Made by a program: the position numbers and the translations under genes. Shown one piece after another: positions 1 to 7,915 of a DNA stretch of 38,375 nucleotides. The notes beneath the pieces are model-generated. The model made no database searches, had not been told where the DNA came from, and saw only the letters and a program-made list of their open reading frames with translations. Each line of letters opens with the position of its first letter. Position 1 is the stretch's first letter. Origin of the DNA: Maricaulis sp. (GTDB lineage Bacteria; Pseudomonadota; Alphaproteobacteria; Caulobacterales; Maricaulaceae); the NCBI GenBank assembly GCA_002692855.1, contig NZMJ01000066.1, forward strand, positions 12,193 through 50,567, written 5' to 3'.

Positions 1-1
1 C

Positions 2-304
2 CGCGCCGGCGACAATTATCCGCTCGCCTGTGGCGGCGGCACGGTCGACCGCCTGCGCGGCGAAGCGATCAATGACGCGCGCGAAAGCCTCAACCGCTGG
101 ACGCTGGTCGCCGAACACTCGAACACGGTCTGCCTGTGGGTGGAGAGTTTCGCGGGCGAGACCGCCGCAACCGAAGCCGGTTGCAACGCCGAGGGCTCGG
201 TCGGGTCCGAAGCCTATGGCGATATCTACTGGCTCTACCGTGTCAGCGGACAATGGCATGCGGTGACGCTGCCGGGCGTGTTCAACGTCGAGATCAATCC
301 CTGA
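2..304 (+). CDS. 3' end of an unidentified protein gene (partial)
   Basis: An open frame enters from the left edge and ends at TGA 302-304, giving the last 100 residues of a protein. The translation looks like real protein, with spaced Trp and Cys residues, a run of alternating hydrophobics near the end (DIYWLYRVSGQW) and a soluble C-terminus ending in VEINP. The start lies outside the window. I do not recognise the family. Two cysteines, in LACGGG and VCLW, and a third in AGCN suggest an exported or disulfide-containing domain, but that is a guess. It converges on thpR, which ends 38 bases further on. Confidence 0.6.
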   Translation, partial: RAGDNYPLACGGGTVDRLRGEAINDARESLNRWTLVAEHSNTVCLWVESFAGETAATEAGCNAEGSVGSEAYGDIYWLYRVSGQWHAVTLPGVFNVEINP

Positions 305-337
305 TCCGTCATTCCCGCCTTCGGGAGGGGTGACGGA
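305..337. terminator. Imperfect hairpin between two convergent genes
   Basis: CCGTCA at 306-311 pairs with TGACGG at 331-336. The stem continues imperfectly through TTCCCGCC and GGGAGGGG to a TTC loop. It fills the 38-base gap between two convergent stop codons, so it could end transcription from both sides. It lacks a clear T-run on either strand. It also resembles the short palindromic repeats common in this bacterial group, so its role is inferred from position. Confidence 0.4.
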
Positions 338-342
338 ATGCC

Positions 343-882
343 TTACCCCAACGGGTATTCTGCCTCGACGCGGTAGAGATTGGGTTCACCCTCCCGCGAC
401 CAGCTCGAATAGAGATAAAAGCGGTCTGCGGTGAAGGCGGGCGTCGAGAAAAGCGCGGCCCTCCGTTCGAAGCGCCGCACCGGATCGACCTCGGCACCCC
501 TCAGATAGGCCAGCGTGACATGCGGCGTGTAGCGCCGGGTCATGGCCGGCATGCCCGCGCGTCGCGCGGCGCGGTCGCAGGCTCGCGCCAGCAGCATCAG
601 CGAGGGATGGGATTCAACACCGACCCAGATGGCATGGGGGTCGTCCTTGCCGAAACTGCCAGCTCCTTTGAGCGCAATCTCGAACGGTTTGACGCGCGCG
701 CAGGCCAGTTCGGCGTCGAGATCCTCGGCTGCCGTTTCCTCCATCTCGCCGAAATAGCGCAGCGTGATGTGAAAATTGTCCGGCGGGGACCAGCGCGCGC
801 CCGGCACACCCGTTTGCAAGGGTGTGAGGCGCGCAGCGATCTCGGCCGGAATGGGCAGGGCGGCAAACAGGCGCAAGGACAT
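343..882 (-). CDS. thpR: RNA 2',3'-cyclic phosphodiesterase (2H family)
   Basis: The 179-residue protein is a 2H phosphoesterase of the ThpR/LigT type, which opens 2',3'-cyclic phosphate ends on RNA; family members can also join tRNA halves by 2'-5' bonds in vitro. Both catalytic motifs are visible: HITL at residues 38-41 and HVTL at 121-124. The start has the usual SLRLFAALP opening and a WSPPDNFHIT block. The length is typical for the family. It is cytoplasmic. It is divergent from the Bax-inhibitor gene, with a 235-base gap in between, and appears to be transcribed alone. Confidence 0.9.
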   Translation of the reverse strand: MSLRLFAALPIPAEIAARLTPLQTGVPGARWSPPDNFHITLRYFGEMEETAAEDLDAELACARVKPFEIALKGAGSFGKDDPHAIWVGVESHPSLMLLARACDRAARRAGMPAMTRRYTPHVTLAYLRGAEVDPVRRFERRAALFSTPAFTADRFYLYSSWSREGEPNLYRVEAEYPLG

Positions 883-1117
883 GATTTGTGTGACGTTTCC
901 CTCGTCGGAGCATCCAGGTGCAGTGAAGGGCGGCTATGGGGCGATTTCGTGACGCATACTGCCATCCGCAAGCAGCCCGGTCCGCCGGCGGGAGGGATTC
1001 AGTCCCTGTACCGTCTCCTCTTGCGTCCAGACGGGCTGGCAACGATATTACCCTCAAAGGCCGGACTGGGCGCGATTCCGCGCGCTGCCGGTGCAGACGT
1101 GAAAGTGAGATCGGGAA

Positions 1118-1873
1118 ATGAACGACTATCCTAGAGGTTATGCCGGCGCGCAGACGATGGACATGTCCGTCGATGCGGGACTGCGCGGCTTCATGCTTGG
1201 TGTCTACAACAAGCTGGGTGTCGGATTGATCGTGTCCGGCCTGCTCGCGATGGCCACATCGCAGGTGCCCGCCGTGCGCGACCTGATGTTCGCCACGCAG
1301 GCGCTGCCCGACGGCCGGGTGGTCGCAACCGGACTGACCATGCTCGGCATGATCGTCCAGTTCGCCCCCATCGTTCTGCTGTTCGGGTCGATGTTCTTCA
1401 TGAAGAACCCGTCGGCGCGCGGCGCCAGCCTGCTCTACTGGGCAGTGGTCGGCTCGATCGGCGCGTCGCTGGGCCTGGTCCTGTTGATCTATACCGGCCA
1501 GAGCGTGGCCACGACCTTCTTTGTGACCGCGGCGGCCTTTGGCGGCCTGTCGCTGTTCGGCTACACGACCAAGAAGGACCTGTCGGCGATCGGCAGCTTC
1601 CTGATCATGGGCGTGATCGGCCTGATCATCGCCATGGTCGTGAACATGTTCATGCAGTCGGAAGCGCTGATGTACGCGATTTCGGCGGCTGGCGTGCTGA
1701 TCTTCTCGGGCCTGATCGCCTGGGATACGCAGCGCCTGAAGGCGACCTATTACGCCCTCGGCGGGAATGAGCAGGGTATGGCGGTCGCGACCAGCTTCGG
1801 TGCGCTGTCGCTCTACATCAACTTCATCAACCTGTTCCAGTTCCTGCTCATGTTCCTGGGCCAGCGCGAATAG
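1118..1873 (+). CDS. Bax inhibitor-1/YccA family inner-membrane protein
   Basis: The 251-residue protein has about seven hydrophobic segments filling residues 30-250 after a short hydrophilic N-terminus. The central and C-terminal segments, with GLIAWDTQRLK between the last helices followed by YINFINLFQFLLMFLG, are typical of the BI-1 (UPF0005) family. Some bacterial relatives are pH-sensitive calcium-leak channels, and others interact with FtsH. The start is the ATG at 1118 with a weak GGG-containing ribosome site just upstream. A strong terminator follows the stop, so it is likely monocistronic. Substrate or partner cannot be read from the sequence. Confidence 0.88.
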   Translation: MNDYPRGYAGAQTMDMSVDAGLRGFMLGVYNKLGVGLIVSGLLAMATSQVPAVRDLMFATQALPDGRVVATGLTMLGMIVQFAPIVLLFGSMFFMKNPSARGASLLYWAVVGSIGASLGLVLLIYTGQSVATTFFVTAAAFGGLSLFGYTTKKDLSAIGSFLIMGVIGLIIAMVVNMFMQSEALMYAISAAGVLIFSGLIAWDTQRLKATYYALGGNEQGMAVATSFGALSLYINFINLFQFLLMFLGQRE

Positions 1874-1898
1874 CGCGGGAACCCCATCACGTCCGATC

Positions 1899-1931
1899 AA
1901 AGCCCCGGCCAAAACTGGCCGGGGCTTTTTT
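1899..1931 (+). terminator. Intrinsic terminator of the BI-1 family gene
   Basis: AGCCCCGGCC (1901-1910) pairs perfectly with GGCCGGGGCT (1917-1926) around a six-base loop and runs into a T-tract at 1926-1931. This is a textbook Rho-independent terminator for the plus-strand gene. The T-tract touches the stop codon of the convergent DUF2794 gene, which may share the stem. Confidence 0.93.
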
Positions 1932-2293
1932 CATTCCACGACGCGAAATTTGCGGCGGTCGAAAAAGGTCAGCAGCGCGGCGAGTTCACGCCCGCGTTTC
2001 ACGATGGTGCCGCCGGGCGCGAGGATGGACCAGGCGCCCTGCCGGCGCGCATCCGCCGGTGTCTTGACGATGCGGTAAAGCGGGTGCTCGCTGGTCCGGC
2101 GATAAATCGAGAACACCGCCTGATCCTTCAGGGAATCAATCGCATAGTCCCGCCAGTCCCCCGCCGCGACCCGTCGGCCATAAGCCCGGAGTATCGCGTC
2201 GAGCTCGGGCCGCTCGAACATCACCTTGTCGTATGATCTCAGACCTGCCTGATTTCCCGTCACGCGCGAATCCTTCCTGGCGTCCTTCGCCAC
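1931..2293 (-). CDS. DUF2794 family protein
   Basis: The 120-residue soluble protein belongs to DUF2794, a small family found almost only in Alphaproteobacteria and with no known function. The family core is visible from residue 25: FERPELDAILRAYGRRVAAGDWRDYAI, then SIYRRTSEHPLYRIVKTP and the final LAALLTFFDRRKFRVVE. The first 20 residues are basic and poorly conserved, so a shorter start at the internal Met of MFERPEL is possible. It ends on the terminator of the convergent BI-1 gene. Confidence 0.82.
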   Translation of the reverse strand: MAKDARKDSRVTGNQAGLRSYDKVMFERPELDAILRAYGRRVAAGDWRDYAIDSLKDQAVFSIYRRTSEHPLYRIVKTPADARRQGAWSILAPGGTIVKRGRELAALLTFFDRRKFRVVE

Positions 2294-2605
2294 AGGGGTG
2301 AGGTTCTGGTAACCACCGTTACAGACTTTTCATCACATGCCGCATTCCGGTCAAATTTCGGTCCCTTCGCCGCCCCATCGCGAAGCGACCGTCCTGATCG
2401 TCGGCCGGGCAGAGATGGAACGGATCCAGGTTTCAGACAGCCCCCCCAGCCCCCCGGATTCGGACCTTTCGTCCGGTCGACACCCTTCCTTATTCCGGTC
2501 TTGATCCCTCGTTAGCACCTGTCCATCACGGTGACTGGTCAAGCGCGCCGCCTCAAGGTAACGCTTGATGCCATCACGCGATCCGGGAAGGTCAATCGTC
2601 ACACG
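2294..2605. other. 312-base intergenic region with no gene seen
   Basis: This region separates the divergent DUF2794 gene and the ABC transporter operon. Open frames here on either strand look random, with arginine- and serine-rich translations. Two small hairpins are visible: GTAAC/GTTAC around 2310 and CGGAC-CTTTC-GTCCG at 2461-2475. A C-rich tract lies at 2441-2455. It should contain two divergent promoters, but I could not assign -35 and -10 elements with confidence. Confidence 0.5.
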
Positions 2606-3349
2606 ATGCTCTCAGTCGACACCCTGACAAAGCATTTCGGACCGCGCTGTGCCGTGGACCGCGTCAGCTTTTCGGTCGCGCCGGGCGAAGTGCTGGGCTT
2701 TCTCGGCCCGAACGGGGCCGGCAAGTCGACCACAATGCGAATCATTGCCGGGCGTCTGGAGCCTGACGGCGGGCGGGTCACGGTCGGCGGAAACGATACG
2801 GTCGGTGCGCGCCGCGCGGCGCAGGCCCTGACCGGCTACCTGCCTGAAGGCGCACCGGCCTATCCGGCGATGACGCCCTTCGCCTTCGTTGAATTCTGCC
2901 TGTCGGCGCGAGGCTGGCACGGGGCTGCGCTGAAGGCGGCGCGCGACCTGGCGCTGGAGCGCGCGCAAGTGGCCTCGCGCGCCCATGACCGGATCGCTAC
3001 CCTGTCGAAGGGATACAAGCGGCGCACGGCGCTGGCGGCCGCGATTGCGCATGACCCGCCTGTCCTGATCCTCGACGAGCCGACCGACGGCCTCGATCCC
3101 AACCAGAAGGACGAGGTGCGGGCGCTGATCCGGGCGATGAGCGCCGATAAGGCGATCGTGATCTCGACCCATATTCTCGAGGAAGTGCCGGCCGTGTGCA
3201 GCCGCGCCATCATCATTGACGAGGGCCGTATCCTTGCCGACGCCACACCGGACGAGCTGGCAGGCCGGGCGAGCAGCGGCCGTCTGGACGACGCTTTCCG
3301 TCAGCTGACGACGCTGCGCGCCGATCCCGGCCGGGAGTCGGCCGCATGA
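2606..3349 (+). CDS. ABC transporter ATP-binding protein, GldA type
   Basis: The 247-residue ABC ATPase powers the membrane protein encoded next. Walker A GPNGAGKST is at residues 34-42, the signature LSKGYKRR at 133-140 and Walker B VLILDEP at 153-159 followed by TDGLDP, with the H-loop histidine in ISTHI near residue 189. The FGPRCAVDRVSF start and the LSKGYKRR signature resemble GldA and related ABC-2 ATPases. The ATG at 2606 is chosen because the family begins there; the frame is open further upstream, but the added residues are not family-like. The stop overlaps the next start as ATGA. The transported substrate is unknown. Confidence 0.9.
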   Translation: MLSVDTLTKHFGPRCAVDRVSFSVAPGEVLGFLGPNGAGKSTTMRIIAGRLEPDGGRVTVGGNDTVGARRAAQALTGYLPEGAPAYPAMTPFAFVEFCLSARGWHGAALKAARDLALERAQVASRAHDRIATLSKGYKRRTALAAAIAHDPPVLILDEPTDGLDPNQKDEVRALIRAMSADKAIVISTHILEEVPAVCSRAIIIDEGRILADATPDELAGRASSGRLDDAFRQLTTLRADPGRESAA

Positions 3350-4119
3350 GTGCAGACAGCCGTTTCGTTCCGTCCGGGTGGCCGGGCATGCAGGCCGTCA
3401 TACGCCGCGAGCTTGCGGCCTATTTCACGACGCCGCTGGCGTGGGTGTTCCTGTCGGCTTTCGCGTTTGCCGCCCCGGCCTTTGCTTTCAATGTCGGGCG
3501 GTTCTTCGACACCAACCGCGCCGATCTGGCCCCGCTCTTTGCCTATCTGCCCTGGCTCCTGATGATCCTGATGCCGGCGCTGGCCATGCGCGCCTGGGCC
3601 GAGGAACGCGAACTCGGGACGATCGAGACCCTGTTGAGCCTGCCGATGCCGCTGTGGGCGGCTGCGCTCGGGAAATTCCTGGCGGCCTGGGCGGTCGCGG
3701 GGCTCGCCCTGGTGATGACCTTCCCGATGTGGATCGCGGTCAACTGGCTGGGCTCGCCCGACAATGCTGCCATCGCGATTGCCTATCTCGGTGCCCTGCT
3801 CCTTGCCGGAGCGCACCTGGCCCTGGGACAGGCGCTGTCCGCCATCACCCCCAACCAGGTCGTCGCCTTCGTGCTGGGCGTTCTGACAGCCTTCCTGCTG
3901 ACCATGGCCGGCCTTCCCTTCGTCACCGGCGCGCTGTCCTCATCCATGCCGGCCTGGGGCGTCGAAGCGATCGCCCACATGAGCGCGCTTGATCGATACG
4001 GTGCCTTCCAGAACGGCGTCGCGCGCCTGCCCGACCTTGTCTATTTCCTCAGCCTGATCGCCGGCGGTGTGACCGCGGCCGGACTGATTGCCGGGTCCAC
4101 GCGGGAGGGCGGGCGATGA
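3346..4119 (+). CDS. ABC-2 family permease, GldF type
   Basis: The 257-residue protein has six hydrophobic segments and is the membrane half of the transporter. The order ELAAYFTTPLAWVFLSAF, then RAWAEERELGTIETLLSLP (the conserved cytoplasmic loop of ABC-2 permeases), then four more helices, matches GldF-like permeases. Translation may start at 3346 (ATGA overlap with the ATPase gene) or at the internal ATG at 3388, which gives the more usual MQAVIRRELAAYF start. The next gene overlaps its stop by four bases. Tight overlaps on both sides argue for coupled translation of one complex. Confidence 0.88.
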   Translation: MSADSRFVPSGWPGMQAVIRRELAAYFTTPLAWVFLSAFAFAAPAFAFNVGRFFDTNRADLAPLFAYLPWLLMILMPALAMRAWAEERELGTIETLLSLPMPLWAAALGKFLAAWAVAGLALVMTFPMWIAVNWLGSPDNAAIAIAYLGALLLAGAHLALGQALSAITPNQVVAFVLGVLTAFLLTMAGLPFVTGALSSSMPAWGVEAIAHMSALDRYGAFQNGVARLPDLVYFLSLIAGGVTAAGLIAGSTREGGR

Positions 4120-5966
4120 GCCGCAAATGGCATCTCGCCGCGATGCTGGCCGCGCTTGGCGTGCTGGTCGCCGCCGTCAATCTGATTGCGGCCAATTTCC
4201 TTTCGCATGTCCGGGTCGATGCCACCGAAGCCGGGCTTTACCGGCTGTCCGACGGCTCGCTCGAGACCATTGAGGAGATGGCCGAACCGGTCCGCTGGAC
4301 CTTTTATTATTCGCGGCGGGCAGCGGCGGATTATCCGGCAGTGCGGGCCTATGGCGCGCGGGTGCGCGAACTCCTGGAAAGCTATGAAAGCGCGGCTGAT
4401 GGCCGGATCGAGCTGACAGAGATTGATCCCGAACCCTTTTCCGAGGACGAGGACGCCGCGATCGCTGCCGGGCTGACGCCTGCTCCGATCGGCGAGGGGC
4501 AGCGCCTGTTCTTTGGACTGGTTGCCGAGGACAGCGTCGACCGGCGGCTGGCGATTGCCTATTTCGCACCGGAGCGCGAGGCGCTGCTGGAATACGAGCT
4601 GACCGCGATGCTGGGCAATCTGACGCGGACCGAGACGCCGGTGCTGGCGATCCTGACCGGCCTGCCCCTGGCGCCGGACGCGCCAGCCCGCCTTCCCAGC
4701 CGCATCGTCTCTCAGCTGGATGCCAATTATCAGATCGAATGGATTGAGCGCGGCTTCCTGGAATTGCCGCGCGCCGATGCGTTGCTGATCGTCCACCCGC
4801 CCCAACTGACCGACGCCCAGCTATACGCCATCGACCAGTTCGCGATGGCGGGCGGGCGCCTTGTCGTGGCGCTTGATCCGATGGCCCATATCGCGCTGGC
4901 GCCGGGCGCGGACGGATTGCCGCCGGTCAATGCGCGCCGCGCCTCCGACCTTGCCCCGCTGACACAGGCCTGGGGGGTTGGGTACGACCCCGAGATGGCG
5001 GCGATGGACCGCACGCTGGCCCTGCCGGTGCAGGTCAATGAAGGCGGCCGCAGCCGGGTGCGGTCCTATCCCTTGTGGTTTGCGCCGGGACGCGAACAAT
5101 TCTCCGACCGGGACCTGACAATGGCCGGCTTCTCGCGCGGCATCAATCTGGGTTCGCCCGGTGTCCTGCGCCTCGAGGCGCGCGAGGGCCTGACCGCCGA
5201 AGCGCTGGTCACGACCAGCGATGCCGGCGCGACGCTGGAGGCCGGGATTGCGGCCACCAATCCATCGCCGGACCGCCTCGCCGAGCTTTATCCCGATACC
5301 GGCAGCCGGCAGGTCATCGCCGCACGGGTGACCGGACCGCTGCCCTCGGCATTCCCGAATGGCCCTCCCACCAATGCGGGGCCTCGATTCCTCGCGGAGA
5401 GCCACATCGCCCGCGCGGCACAGGACACCGATGTCGTGGTCGTCGCCGACGTGGACTGGATGGGAGACAGCTTCTTCCTGACGCGCGATGCGCAGTTCGG
5501 CGAAAGCGTGGTCGCGGACAACATGTCGTTCGCGTTGAACCTGATCGACATGGCGCTCGGCAACCGGTCGCTGGTCGGTCTGCGGGCGTCCCCGTCCTCG
5601 GCCCGGCCGATGACACGGGTCGATGACCTGCGGGCGCGCGCCGAGGCGCGCTATACCGCCGAGCAAGCGGCCCTGCAGACCGGTATCGAGCAGGCCCGGG
5701 CCCGGTTGGCCGAGCTGGAAAACCCTTCAGTGACCGCGGAAACGGCCGATCTCAATCCCGAGGAACGCCTCGATGAGGTCAACCGGCTGCGTGACAATAT
5801 CGCCTCGGCCGAACAGCGCCTGCGCGAGGTCGAACGCGATTTCCGTCATGACATCGATGCCCTCGATTCGGCGCTGCGTTTCTGGACGCTGTGGTTCCCG
5901 CCGCTCGCCATCCTGATCCTCGGGATCGGACTGACCGGATGGCGCCGCTGGAGGCCGCGGCCATGA
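4116..5966 (+). CDS. GldG-family ABC system accessory protein
   Basis: The 616-residue protein has one transmembrane segment at about residues 7-29 and another at the C-terminus (about 590-608), with a large periplasmic region between. The start of that region (DATEAGLYRLSDGSLETIEEM, then VRWTFYYS) is typical of the GldG/PF09822 family (COG3225), as is the pattern LIVHPPQLTDAQLYAIDQFAMAGG. A coiled coil rich in Glu, Arg and Leu (about 495-585) precedes the last helix. GldG was named for gliding in Bacteroidetes, but homologs occur widely with unknown substrates, so gliding should not be assumed here. It overlaps the genes on both sides by four bases. Confidence 0.85.
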   Translation: MSRKWHLAAMLAALGVLVAAVNLIAANFLSHVRVDATEAGLYRLSDGSLETIEEMAEPVRWTFYYSRRAAADYPAVRAYGARVRELLESYESAADGRIELTEIDPEPFSEDEDAAIAAGLTPAPIGEGQRLFFGLVAEDSVDRRLAIAYFAPEREALLEYELTAMLGNLTRTETPVLAILTGLPLAPDAPARLPSRIVSQLDANYQIEWIERGFLELPRADALLIVHPPQLTDAQLYAIDQFAMAGGRLVVALDPMAHIALAPGADGLPPVNARRASDLAPLTQAWGVGYDPEMAAMDRTLALPVQVNEGGRSRVRSYPLWFAPGREQFSDRDLTMAGFSRGINLGSPGVLRLEAREGLTAEALVTTSDAGATLEAGIAATNPSPDRLAELYPDTGSRQVIAARVTGPLPSAFPNGPPTNAGPRFLAESHIARAAQDTDVVVVADVDWMGDSFFLTRDAQFGESVVADNMSFALNLIDMALGNRSLVGLRASPSSARPMTRVDDLRARAEARYTAEQAALQTGIEQARARLAELENPSVTAETADLNPEERLDEVNRLRDNIASAEQRLREVERDFRHDIDALDSALRFWTLWFPPLAILILGIGLTGWRRWRPRP

Positions 5967-6985
5967 CGCGCTCTCCTGAACAGCGCCGCCGGCTCGAAGC
6001 CGTGATCCTGGCAGGTGTGGCGGCCATCCTGTTTTCCATCGGATTGTCGGGCCTGTGGGTCGGAAAGGGCGACGACACTCTGCCCGAACGCTCCGGACCG
6101 GTCCTGCCGCGGCTCGCGGACGATCCGGGCGATGTCTACACAATCGAGATCACGACCAAGCAGGACCGCTTCGTCCTGCAGGAAGATGGCGAACGCAGCT
6201 GGGCGCTTCTGGGGCGGGGCAGCTATCCCGCCGACGCCGATCTCGCCACGCGCCTGATCGCACGCCTCGCGGCGCTGGAGTATGACAGCGCGCGGACCAG
6301 CGTCGTGTCTCGTCACGGCCTGCTGGGGCTCGGCGATCCGGAGAATGGCGGCGACGGGACGCGGATCGTGCTGCGCGATTTCGACGGTGCCCTGCTGGGC
6401 GATGTCATCATCGGCAATCGCTGGGGCGAGCGCGGCACCTATGTCCGCTTGCCGCACGACGATCAAAGCTGGGCTGCGAACGGCGTGCTGCCGGCGATGG
6501 CGGCATTGCAGGATTGGCTCAATCTCGACTTTCTCGCACTCGGTCCGGAAACGATTGCCCGCGCCTATGTGGTGCCGGAATCGGGTCCGCCCTATTTCCT
6601 TGAGCGCCCCGGCATCAGCGAACGCAACTTCGTGCTGCGCGCGCCGACCGGCTGGCGGCTGGTGTCTCCGGGCGCAGGCAATGGCACGGCGACCGTGCTG
6701 GGCCGGGTGCGGTTCCGCGATGTCCGCGCTGCGCGGTTCGAGGAGCGACCGATTGCGCGCTACGAGACCGAGACGTTCTCCGGCCTGCGCCTCGAGGTCG
6801 AGATCCACGAGGTGGACAATGCCCGCTGGGCGGTCATCCGGGCGATTGCCCTGACCGATGACGCGATGGGCGATGCGCTCGCGATCAACGAACAGGTGGA
6901 TCTGCGCGCCTTCCAGATCAGTGACCTGACCGAGGACCGGATGATCCGGCCCCTGTCGGACATCGCGGTGCGCACCGGGGGCTGA
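5963..6985 (+). CDS. DUF4340 domain membrane-anchored protein
   Basis: The 340-residue protein has a basic N-terminus, one transmembrane segment at about residues 12-34 and a long extracytoplasmic part. The part beginning PRLADDPGDVYTIEITTKQDRFVL and continuing with ARLAALEYD...RHGLLGLGDP and IVLRDFDGALLGDVIIGN is the pattern of DUF4340, a family that usually follows GldG-like genes. The ATG at 5963 is chosen because it overlaps the previous stop (ATGA) and places the membrane anchor at the very start. It is presumably a periplasmic part of the same transporter. Its biochemical role is unknown. Confidence 0.82.
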   Translation: MTRSPEQRRRLEAVILAGVAAILFSIGLSGLWVGKGDDTLPERSGPVLPRLADDPGDVYTIEITTKQDRFVLQEDGERSWALLGRGSYPADADLATRLIARLAALEYDSARTSVVSRHGLLGLGDPENGGDGTRIVLRDFDGALLGDVIIGNRWGERGTYVRLPHDDQSWAANGVLPAMAALQDWLNLDFLALGPETIARAYVVPESGPPYFLERPGISERNFVLRAPTGWRLVSPGAGNGTATVLGRVRFRDVRAARFEERPIARYETETFSGLRLEVEIHEVDNARWAVIRAIALTDDAMGDALAINEQVDLRAFQISDLTEDRMIRPLSDIAVRTGG

Positions 6986-6988
6986 GCC

Positions 6989-7363
6989 ATGCGCCTCAAC
7001 CAGATCACGCTGCCGGTCCGCGACATCGCGCGGTCAAAGGCGTTCTATCTCACGCTCGGCTTCCGCCTCCTGGTCGACAGCGCGCATTATTGCCGCTTCC
7101 TCGCGCCCGAGGGTGACACGACGTTTTCGATCCATGCCGAGGACGGCGAGATCGCCACCGGCGCGGTGCTCTACCTGGAAAACGGTGACATGGACGCCGA
7201 TTTCAAACGGCTGAATGCGGCCGGTGTGGCGTTCGAGACCGACCCCGCAGACGAAAGCTGGCTGTGGCGCGAGGCGCGCTTTCGCGATCCCGACGGGCAT
7301 GTCTGGAAGCTTTATTTCGCGGGCGAAAACCGCGTGAACCCGCCCTGGCGGGTGAAGGGCTAG
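6989..7363 (+). CDS. VOC/glyoxalase-fold protein
   Basis: The 124-residue protein is a single vicinal-oxygen-chelate module pair: residues 1-50 carry RLNQITLPVRDIARSKAFYLTLGF and the second half ends FRDPDGHVWKLYF. Enzymes of this fold normally hold a metal with a His or Gln in the first strand and a Glu in the last strand. Here the first position is Gln (NQITLPV) and the last strand reads WKLYF with Lys where Glu is usual, so metal binding may be altered. It starts four bases after the DUF4340 stop and is probably co-transcribed. The substrate is unknown. Confidence 0.83.
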   Translation: MRLNQITLPVRDIARSKAFYLTLGFRLLVDSAHYCRFLAPEGDTTFSIHAEDGEIATGAVLYLENGDMDADFKRLNAAGVAFETDPADESWLWREARFRDPDGHVWKLYFAGENRVNPPWRVKG

Positions 7364-7427
7364 CCGTCAGCCGGTTCGGATTCTCCCATTGCCTTCCGCA
7401 GATCGAGCACAAAAACGACCACCCAAA

Positions 7428-7509
7428 GGGTAGGTCCCGGAATAAATCCGGGACGATCGGACTCGTCGATAACGATATACTCCGTCCCGGCCTTGTGCCG
7501 GGACCTACC
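7428..7509. repeat. Double palindrome upstream of the GIY-YIG gene
   Basis: Two copies of GTCCCGG-N7-CCGGGAC lie at 7434-7454 and 7484-7504, each able to form a 7-bp stem with a 7-base loop. The outer sequences GGTAGGTCCCGG (7429-7440) and CCGGGACCTACC (7498-7509) are perfect 12-bp inverted repeats of each other. A third copy follows the GIY-YIG gene. The second hairpin ends about 18 bases before that gene's start codon. Confidence 0.85.
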
Positions 7510-7527
7510 GGAGGGTGAAAGTAAGGC

Positions 7528-7875
7528 ATGGATCGGCAATTCCATGTCTACATCCTCGCCAGTCGCCCGCGCGGCGCGCTCTATGTCGGCCGAACGGTCA
7601 ATCTGGTGAAACGGGTCTGGGAACACCGGGAAGGCGTGGTGGATGGCCACACCAAGCGCTACCGGATCAACCAGCTCGTCTATTTCGAAACGACAGGGTC
7701 GCTTGAATCCGCTTACGCCCGCGAGAAGCAGCTGAAACGCTATCGCCGGGAGTGGAAGTTCAATCTGATCGAACAGGGCAATCCGGGCTGGAAGGACCTG
7801 TGGTTCGAGATCGACGCGGACATCTCCCCCTATCTGACGCGGCCGATTTCAACCGACGCACCAAGCTCGCAATGA
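7528..7875 (+). CDS. GIY-YIG nuclease domain protein (UPF0213-like)
   Basis: The 115-residue protein is one GIY-YIG nuclease domain. The GIY-equivalent VYIL is at residues 7-10, the YIG-equivalent YVG at 19-21, the expected Arg at 29 and His at 33, and the metal-binding Glu at 66 within YAREKQLKRYRREWKFNLI. The ending NPGWKDL is typical of this small bacterial subfamily. Proteins of this kind are predicted DNA endonucleases whose biological task is mostly unknown. All key catalytic residues appear present. The start at 7528 follows GGAGGGTGAAAGTAAGGC. Palindromic repeats lie immediately before and after the gene, suggesting the gene and repeats travel or act together. Confidence 0.88.
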   Translation: MDRQFHVYILASRPRGALYVGRTVNLVKRVWEHREGVVDGHTKRYRINQLVYFETTGSLESAYAREKQLKRYRREWKFNLIEQGNPGWKDLWFEIDADISPYLTRPISTDAPSSQ

Positions 7876-7876
7876 C

Positions 7877-7902
7877 GGTAGGTCCCGGCACTAGGCCGGG
7901 AC
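7877..7902. repeat. Third copy of the GTCCCGG palindrome
   Basis: GGTAGGTCCCGG at 7877-7888 is identical to the copy at 7429-7440. GTCCCGG (7882-7888) pairs with CCGGGAC (7896-7902) around a seven-base loop. It begins one base after the GIY-YIG stop codon and lies 14 bases before the stop of the convergent DUF1223 gene, so it could also act as a terminator, though there is only a short T-run (TTTT at 7914-7917). Confidence 0.8.
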
Positions 7903-7915
7903 AGACTCTGGTGTT

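Noticed and set aside
4116..5966. Evidence for gliding motility from the GldG-like gene
   Set aside because: No gldJ, gldK, gldL, gldM, gldN or spr genes are in the window, and GldA/F/G-like ABC proteins are common in non-gliding bacteria.
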